Part shown: positions 57,216 through 64,000 of the stretch, one piece after another | Position numbering within the stretch: position 1 is the first letter of the stretch | Layout: each line of letters starts with the position of its first letter | The notes under the pieces: model-generated | The model's database searches: none | Told to the model about the DNA's origin: nothing | What the model saw: the letters and a program-made list of their open reading frames with translations, nothing else | Made by a program: the position numbers and the translations under genes | NCBI GenBank assembly: GCA_918026815.1 | Contig: CAKJVC010000155.1 | Span: 1 to 64,000 of the forward strand | DNA length: 64,000 bases | Source of the DNA: Chalara sp. BL73 | Taxonomy: Eukaryota > Ascomycota > Leotiomycetes > Helotiales | Direction of reading: 5' to 3'

Positions 57216-58962
57216 TACAGGGATGAAGCAATGAGAAAACGAGAATATGAGCATTCAAACAGGCATTTACAAGGCGTTGCATGGTTTTGATAGACAAAGA
57301 AATTGTACAGTGGGTAAACGTTTGTGGCACCATGCCCACAGCTATATAATGTGTACAGTACATGCTGTATAAGCGATAAACTAGAACAAGCTATGAACAT
57401 ATCTCTCATTCCAACGTGCCAGATTTAATAGTACATTCATGGAGTTACCTCGAGTAATATAAGTTCCAGTGTTGTGCTAGTTATAAGTAGATGTGATCAA
57501 GCTAGAGCATCTTCAACTGTATTAAACAAGTGTAGCACACTTAAACTGGCAGATCCTGCATATAATGCTTTGGGTCACTTGAGGGGTGGACTTTGTAGAA
57601 GGACACATTTCCAGTGTCTTAAAACACGACAACAATTAACATTGAGAGACCTCACGTATTAGAAATTGCGCTATCTGAGAGGCGAACTTTATGAAGACCC
57701 GTATTTTCAACTACCAAATATTGTCAACATTGAGATTGGATAGCTTTCCATACTATGCTTTGCGCTACTCACGAAACGATTTGTATGGGAGTACTTGATT
57801 TTTTCAGTATTAACTAGCTTTAGCATATTGGGAGTCGAAGTCACACATGGTAGGATACCTGATGCAGATAAGGATTAACATTGCTGTTTCCCCCATGCAC
57901 TATGATTATCTTACTATCCTTCTAGGAAAGTAGACTTGCAGATGTCAATCTATACAAACACATTAATATTCGCGAGATATTAGGTAAGAGTGACTTGACA
58001 CTTATATGTGTATAGCTTACCAAACATATGACTCGCCTAGAACCTACTCTTCTGTTGCACCATGGCTTTGAGAACATCACCTCGATATACTTCCATGGCA
58101 AAGATTATAACAGCATATCCGTATAGCCAACCAAACATACAACAGCGTACGAGAGTAAAGCATTTTTTTATCAGTCATAGATTCGCAAATTTGAGGTGGC
58201 ATTCTACATAAGCTTAGCCTATCCCATGCATGTAAATACTAATAAGTCTTTGGCTTCACTCCTTAGTCCTTCACGACCTGGCTTGAGCTACTAAATTAGG
58301 TTATGCATGATGAGACTGTAAGCACATGTCAATGAGGGCTGGCAACTAACCTGTGGCATGGGAATGGAAATGGAGGGATCGTTAATTGTGTGTCGGTGTT
58401 GTCTGATTATGACTTGCTTAGGCTTTTGGGGGAAGGACTCGTGAAGGAGGAATAGCAGTGTATGGTAAGATGGCAAAGAAATAAGGCATAATCTGGTAAA
58501 CCTCTATACAAGGGGAGAGGGCAGAAAGAAAACCGGGGCCTAGGAATATGGCTTCCCTGTATCTTGTTGATGGATGCTACAACTCCCTCTTCGTTAAGCA
58601 ATATTCTTCGAAGCCTCATACGTAAAGCATGGCTTTGCAGTTTGATGTTCTTTTATGGGGGTGAATTATTTACTGAGCCCTTGAGTATATAGCATAGGCC
58701 AACTCTTATGAATTTCGAAACAAGTAAGCCGGCATGCAATGAGAGTTGTGGGAACACAAAATGTAAGATGCGGCCCGAGGAGAGAACTGTAGCATGAGAG
58801 GCTTCTCACCCCTCATCCCTAAGAATAACCATATCTGCATCGGATCTAGACTCATGCAGAAACTTTTCTCTTATTTTTACAGGTATATACACCCATCCAA
58901 ACGCCATTTCAATCCATATACACCTATTGTGAGGCAAACACCACGACGACCTCTTCCTCTTA
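57216..58962. other. gene-free stretch between convergent genes
   Basis: About 1.7 kb of AT-rich spacer. Only ORFs under 75 codons occur; no repeat or RNA was recognised. Confidence 0.4.
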
Positions 58963-59564
58963 TCATACACTTGTCTTGACCTTTTCGGTCTTGGCCGAAT
59001 CCGCAGTCTTGAGCTGTGCCTTCTGATCCGCCTTCTCCTTCTTCAAGTCCCACCATTTCTTCCTCTCTGGTTGTGGAACTTTGGGCAGCGCATCTATGGG
59101 ACGGAATTTAGGTTCTAGCAATCCTGCCTAATAATTGCGCGAAATTAGATTCCGTCTTTGGTTCTTGCTTGCAGATATCTTGGAATAGAAAGGAAGATGT
59201 ACCATTGATAATAATCGCCATGCTGTATCACTGGGCTGTGCGCCAACTCCGAGCCAGTATTTGGCGCGTGTTGAATCGAGCTTGATATCCTTCCACGGTC
59301 GCCCCTCGCCATCTATCGGAGGTTTGGGAATGGGATCATATGTGCCTATATTTAATTAGTACTTAAATCCTGCCTAGATTGCTTGTATCAACGCCACATA
59401 CCAAGAACTTCGATAGGTTTGCTATTTCGTGCAGTGCTATACCGAATGTCAGTGAGAATCCGGGAGATGATTGAGAGGGCTACGCACCGAGCCTGGGTCA
59501 CAACAATATTGTAAAAAGGCGCATGACGACGCCCAAATCGAGCGAGACGGATTCGGACTACCAT
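58963..59564 (-). CDS. mrps16: mitochondrial small-subunit ribosomal protein bS16m
   Basis: Homologue of bacterial S16 in the mitochondrial small ribosomal subunit. Exons 59488..59564, 59402..59436, 59203..59345 and 58963..59127 give 139 aa, frame intact. The start [20 protein letters not shown] is the S16 core; [40 protein letters not shown] and [15 protein letters not shown] follow. The lysine-rich tail ([18 protein letters not shown]) is a typical fungal extension. The gene starts 374 bp from nnr1 on the other strand. Confidence 0.93.
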
Positions 59565-59938
59565 TTCGGAGGTTTTGCAGAGGAAACGAGGTGGTGTTGC
59601 GAGAGTTGGTGATGGCCCTAACTTTTTTTGAGGTTGCAAGCGGAGCGGGGCGGGAGTTTCCGCTTGCCTTGGCTTAGTGATGTCAACCGTCTACACCCTC
59701 TTGCTCTTTCCTCAAAGTCATCACATAAGTTTTGAATTTTCGTTGACATTCTTTGCGATATTTTTCCAGCTTTAGAGTTTTTGCACTTTTGCATCGAACT
59801 TAGTAGGCGCCGGTAAGGCCGTTTGATAAAGTTAGCTCTAGAAGGCCAAGGTATCAAGTTGAATATTAAGCACAACAGCATGAAGGTAAGGATGTTTTCC
59901 TTCTTTAACCCGAATTTACAGGCATCCAGACTGAAGTG
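59565..59938. promoter_or_regulatory. bidirectional promoter, mrps16 / nnr1
   Basis: 374 bp separate the two start codons. An upstream ATG at 59880 followed by GTAAGG could be a leader exon of nnr1, but reading on from it meets a stop, so it is taken as untranslated or unused. Confidence 0.5.
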
Positions 59939-60913
59939 ATGTATACTCAGACTCTCTCAGCCAAAAATGCGGCAGCACTGGATAAAGATCTCATGTCAAT
60001 TGGTGCTTTCTCTATCGATCAATTGATGGAACTTGCTGGTCTCTCAGTTTCTCAAGCTGGTACTTCTCTTTTCCAATTGTTTGGAAATACTGTCTGATAT
60101 TATAGTCTACCGTGTTCATCCTCCAAAACTTGGACGAAGAGTTTTGGTCGCTTGTGGACCAGGAAATAACGGTAAGTCTTAAGGCAGAAAGCTAGTGCTT
60201 CTAGAGCTAGTGACTAATGATTCTGGAGGCGGCGATGGACTCGTTGCTGCGAGACATCTATGGCATTACGGCTATAAGCCAACCATCTACTACCCAAAGC
60301 AAAGCAAAAATGACCTATACCAAGTAAGGTTTTCTCCACTCCTCTGTCATTCCACTTTTTGACCTCCTCGCAGCGTCTAGCAACACAACTCAAAAATCTT
60401 TCAGTCCCATTTACAGATGATTTCCCTTCCGCAATCAAAGAGACAGATCACATCGTTGATGCTATTTTCGGTACGCTGCCCATTCCATTTTCTCGGCTGT
60501 CCTAACAAACTTCAGGCTTTTCATTCTCAGGCGAAGTCCGCGAACCCTTTCCTGCTGTCATTAAAGCTTTGGAAGAGACCTCACTGCCGGTAACATCTGT
60601 TGATGCGCCCTCGTCATGGAGCATCGAGACTGGTCCACCATCTGAAGGCCCAGGAGCTAGGTTTATGCCACGGGTGTTGGTGAGCTTGACAGCACCGAAA
60701 CCCTTGGTGAACAAGTTCAATGGGAGACATTTCATTGGTGGAAGGTATGATCCTAATTTTCCTGGTTAGCGATCAGAGATGTAGCTAAAGTGTTAATTCA
60801 GATTTGTAAGCCCAGATATCAAGGACAAATATGATTTGGAGTTACCAGAGTATGAAGGTACTGATCAAGTCGTCGAGGTTGATAGTGAGGGAGCACCAAA
60901 GTCAAAGGTCTGA
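59939..60913 (+). CDS. nnr1: NAD(P)H-hydrate epimerase
   Basis: This metabolite-repair enzyme epimerises R- and S-NAD(P)HX so the dehydratase can restore NAD(P)H. Exons 59939..60059, 60106..60171, 60229..60323, 60374..60470, 60516..60744 and 60802..60913 give 239 aa, frame intact. The YjeF_N landmarks are [37 protein letters not shown], the catalytic-Asp region [43 protein letters not shown] and HFIGGRFVSPDI. There is no C-terminal dehydratase domain, as in the yeast stand-alone enzyme. No obvious organelle presequence precedes the chosen start. Confidence 0.93.
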
Positions 60914-61689
60914 GGCGCAGAATGCATAATTTGAAAATACATATATAAATATCCTCCATATACTACTTCTCACGGTGGCTTAGAGGCCAAATCTTGATGT
61001 TATACTTCTTGTTGCTACCCAATCCTATAACATCATTCAAGAACATCACTTATGCCACAACGAAAGTCCAAATGGAATTATAGTGAAGCTCTTCCCTCAT
61101 GCCTAATCGCAGGCTTATAACCTAGCACCCCTTCAGACTTGTTACACGTCGTCACTACGCTTATTCATTGAGATGTGAAGTTCGTCGTTTAAGATAGTCT
61201 ATCAGATTTCCTCACGTGATTACATTGTTACATTTTTATGTTGGCAGCATAACTCTGAGAGACTTCATGTCATGATTGCGCTGCGAAAACACTATTTTTG
61301 TTTATTTCCAAGAGTACTACCGATCCACTGTGAATGCAGTTCAGAAAATTTAAGAGACAACTTTAAATTAAACAGGACTACAAGGAGGTACACACTTATC
61401 AGTAGTAGTAATAAGTATAGTAAAATCATTTATATTGCTAGACGAACTTGCATGAAATTGAAATGTTAATGTATATCAAGTAGAATGATATCTCATTGCT
61501 TAGCTACGGAAACGCCAACAGTAACACAAAGCTAATCCTTTAATCCAATGCTCCTATTGCTTCCCTTGTGAATTCCTCGGTCCAATTCCACCTAACGCCT
61601 AGTGTGAACTAAAAATTGGAGAATAACAAGTTTGATGACTTGTAGTGTTTTGTGATGTGCTGTTCAGTTTCAACATATGAAAGCCTGAT
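60914..61689. other. intergenic, convergent 3' ends
   Basis: AT-rich spacer with no recognised feature. Confidence 0.4.
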
Positions 61690-62575
61690 TTAGTTGTTTT
61701 GGGTGTTGTTGAGGATGCGAAGAATAGCAAGGAACAGATTGATGATATCAAGGTAGAGACTGATCGCCGCCGCGATCTCCTCCTCGACATGATAGTGTCT
61801 CATGATGAGCTGAGTATCAACCAAGATATAACCGGAGAATATCAAGGCTGCGGCTCCAGAGTAGATTAATTCAACCGTGCTGTTTCCAGGGAAAAACATG
61901 GCTACAAATCCAAACAAAATCAAGAACCATAATGTCCCAAACAGGTATGGCATCCATGATGTGAAGTCGTATTTGGTCTGGCAAGCGAACAAAGTCAAAG
62001 CAACGAAGATGCCTGCGGTAAGTAATACGGCTTGCAGAACGATGCGCGAGTCGAAGAATGACACAATAACGGACACGGAGTAGGCCTCAAGGGCTGTGAA
62101 ACCTGAGAGGAAGAGGAGGTTCGTAGGGTAGGATTTGCGTTTCCAAAAGGTGAGAAGCATGAATCCGATTGCCCCAAATAGCTTCAAGGGGGTCAGCCGC
62201 AAATCTGCCAGATCGTAATCTAGTACTTACAGAGACCCATAACATCCATGTATTCTCCTGAATCCAGCCCTTATATCCTTCGCTCCAATAACTAACAGAG
62301 CTGAGGGCACCAGTGGCGATAAGCTGTACAGTCAAGATGGCGTAGACCTTTCTCACGAAAGCCATGCGAATATCGATAGAAGCCTCTGCCACTGATCCTC
62401 CAAACTTGAAGTCATCTGGAATATTGTCTTCACTGCTTCTGGGACCTCCCAAGAGCGCAGCCTGGTCAGTAGCAGCAGATGGCTCAGCATATGATGGCGG
62501 GGCTTGCGAATAGTTAGCTGTATCCTCAAACGAGTCTCGCTGAGGAGCGGCGCTGTATTTAGTGTTGCTCGACAT
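61690..62575 (-). CDS. bxi1: Bax inhibitor-1 family protein (Bxi1/TMBIM4-like)
   Basis: Seven-TM UPF0005 protein of ER or vacuolar membranes linked to cell-death control and calcium leak. Exons 62231..62575 and 61690..62181 (intron GTAAGT...TTGAAG) give 278 aa, frame intact. A Gln/Ser/Pro-rich N-terminus with PPSYAEP precedes IRMAFVRKVYAILTVQL, the family start of TM1, then TFWKRKSYPTNLLFLSGFTA, SRIVLQAVLLTAGIFVALTL, TKYDFTSW, YSGAAALIFSGYILVDTQLI and the conserved end EEIAAAISLYLDIINLFLAI. The SxxDxxxxNxF pattern of the last helix is visible. The start is the only ATG before TM1. Confidence 0.93.
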
Positions 62576-64000
62576 TATGGCGATTATTTATCCGTCCTTT
62601 AAGCGTAGTGAAGCTGTACAGTTGGAGATGTTTGAAGGTGGTAGGAAGTAACTCAGATGATGCTGCCTCTTTAATTAGCGCAATGACGAGGCGGAGCTCC
62701 GGAGTGACCCACTTTTAGCTACAACCTCATGATTTACGCCGCTGGATTGGATCAATGGAATTACTGAAGTTTGCGTCGACATCTACCTGCTGCTCAATAA
62801 CATTAATCACAAAGTATATCTGTACAACACGTTTCTCCAATTCTTTTGATGGGAAGCTCCTGATTCTAGGATTGATGTCTTTAGCAGAATCTAGCTCTAT
62901 AACTGAATGCCTTCATTTCCTTGCTATGTTATTCCACATAACCTTATTATATGACAATTTTTCAAGCCCCTTGATTATTATTAATATATGTTATTTACTA
63001 GTTTTTCTAAACAATAGCAAAGCTCATTTCCTATTGGGCTCTTCGCAACATTAAGACATTTTCTGAATGCGACAAATTTCTCAGCAGTTACTGATTAGTA
63101 GAAAGTTCTGGCGAGGTTCGACTTGAGCCCGTTATGGGTAGACTTTAAGTTCTCTGTTCTCCGAGTTGTTGGTTCAGCAAGGAAGATATCTATGACCCGA
63201 AAGGCTTAGGACTTTGCTAAGTGTGATTTTTGTTTCCATCATGACAGGCTTGAGGCACTGTTTAAATTAGTTACTGATCGCTATTAGAACAGTGCCTAAA
63301 TAAAGAAAATATTCACACAAGTATCAGCGCTGTATTTAATACGAGTATGAATTTCTATGATGGCTAATACTTTATAGAGTAGGAGGAATGAATCTGTAAT
63401 ATAATTGAGACCAGTACCCATTGCAGAGCTAGTTAAAGTAAGGCTCATGGAAATACTTCCAGTGTCTAAGAACGGCGAAAGGTAGTTGGTGCGGTACAAA
63501 TTATTACCACCTTTTTTGCCATTGCATATCGAGCATCTGGAAGTGACCACGACGGGGTTCAATGGAGACACAACCGAGAATAATTTGTTGCCGATAAGTA
63601 ATATGAGGATAGTAAAAAAAGCTCGCCTTCTGATCAGTATAGAAGCTATAACCCCCATGAATGTAATGGGAGGGGTATGGTATTGAAAAAGTTCAAACTA
63701 ATAAGTAATCAACTAGGAGTTGTGTTCGATAAGTCTCACTGTATTTTACAATGCTAGGATGTATACGAACTCTAAAGGCGAGGAGATAGTTGAGACTCCG
63801 TTAGGGAGTTTCATGGTCGTCAATTTTATCAAAAATTCTGTAATATGGCAATAACAAGAGAAAAGATAATGTCTACCCGAAAATTAAAAGGATTGCTCTA
63901 GTAATTACGATAACAGTGACTAAGATACGCGAACCAGGGATAACAAGCCTAAGATTGTTTAGAGGGGTTTCCCACGCATGAATGCGTGATATTGACCTAG
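62576..64000. other. gene-free stretch to window end
   Basis: AT-rich. ORFs at 62755..63054 and 63296..63658 look random. It starts with the bxi1 promoter. A short inverted repeat (CACGCAT-GA-ATGCGTG) lies at 63973..63988. Confidence 0.4.

Noticed and set aside
63973..63988. Short perfect inverted repeat CACGCAT-GA-ATGCGTG
   Set aside because: Too short and isolated to call a terminator, origin or transposon end in a eukaryotic genome.
1..64000. CRISPR arrays, prokaryotic operons, riboswitches, 5S rRNA
   Set aside because: No direct-repeat array or recognised RNA consensus was seen; introns and gene families place the window in a fungal nuclear genome.

Overview
The window is nuclear DNA of a filamentous ascomycete (Pezizomycotina, perhaps Leotiomycetes; the class is a guess). 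The signs are many short introns of about 45-70 nt with GT...CTAAC/CTGAC...AG signals, fungal-specific families (Zn2Cys6 regulators, LaeA-like methyltransferases, Sho1, RO-10, Spt8, an AreA-type motif), and a eukaryotic initiator tRNA-Met. Exon structures were worked out by hand from reading frame, splice signals and family knowledge.

Layout. 0-6 kb: initiator tRNA-Met, NatB catalytic subunit Naa20, a frame-broken unknown gene, and a DUF89/ARMT1-like metal phosphatase. 7-19.5 kb is an accessory-looking segment: ORF debris, a Zn2Cys6 regulator, a 5'-truncated DHA2 drug-transporter pseudogene, an LTR preceded by a polypurine tract, a possible hAT transposase scrap, a beta-tubulin 3' fragment joined to a 5' fragment of an O-methyltransferase gene, and a LaeA-like methyltransferase. 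This could be the wreck of a secondary-metabolite cluster, but no PKS or NRPS is visible. 20-27 kb: a many-exon ZNFX1/Hrr1-like helicase with NFX1-type zinc fingers, and SAGA subunit Spt8. 29.9-37.5 kb: cysteine dioxygenase, an Erg26/3-beta-HSD-like dehydrogenase, a four-TM membrane protein, and a protein with an AreA-like N-terminal motif.

37.5-64 kb is housekeeping with wide spacers: a mitochondrial-type short-chain dehydrogenase, a type I membrane protein with a PPxY motif, ceramide synthase Lag1, osmosensor Sho1, dynactin-related RO-10, a vacuolar amino-acid transporter, mitochondrial ribosomal protein bS16m, NAD(P)H-hydrate epimerase, and a Bax-inhibitor-1 family protein. Two gene-free stretches exceed 3.5 kb (37.5-41.1 and 46.9-50.5 kb); the first carries microsatellites and dense G/C runs.

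A recurring oddity is that several recognisable genes lose frame by one base, mostly at short homopolymers (about 2260, 2590, 2795, 4388, 9871, 10725, 30753, 54780), while neighbouring long genes are clean. This is either base-calling error or real decay, and raw reads would decide. No CRISPR array, prokaryotic operon or clearly new multi-gene system was seen. The most unusual object is the methyltransferase/beta-tubulin chimera at 14.8-15.75 kb.
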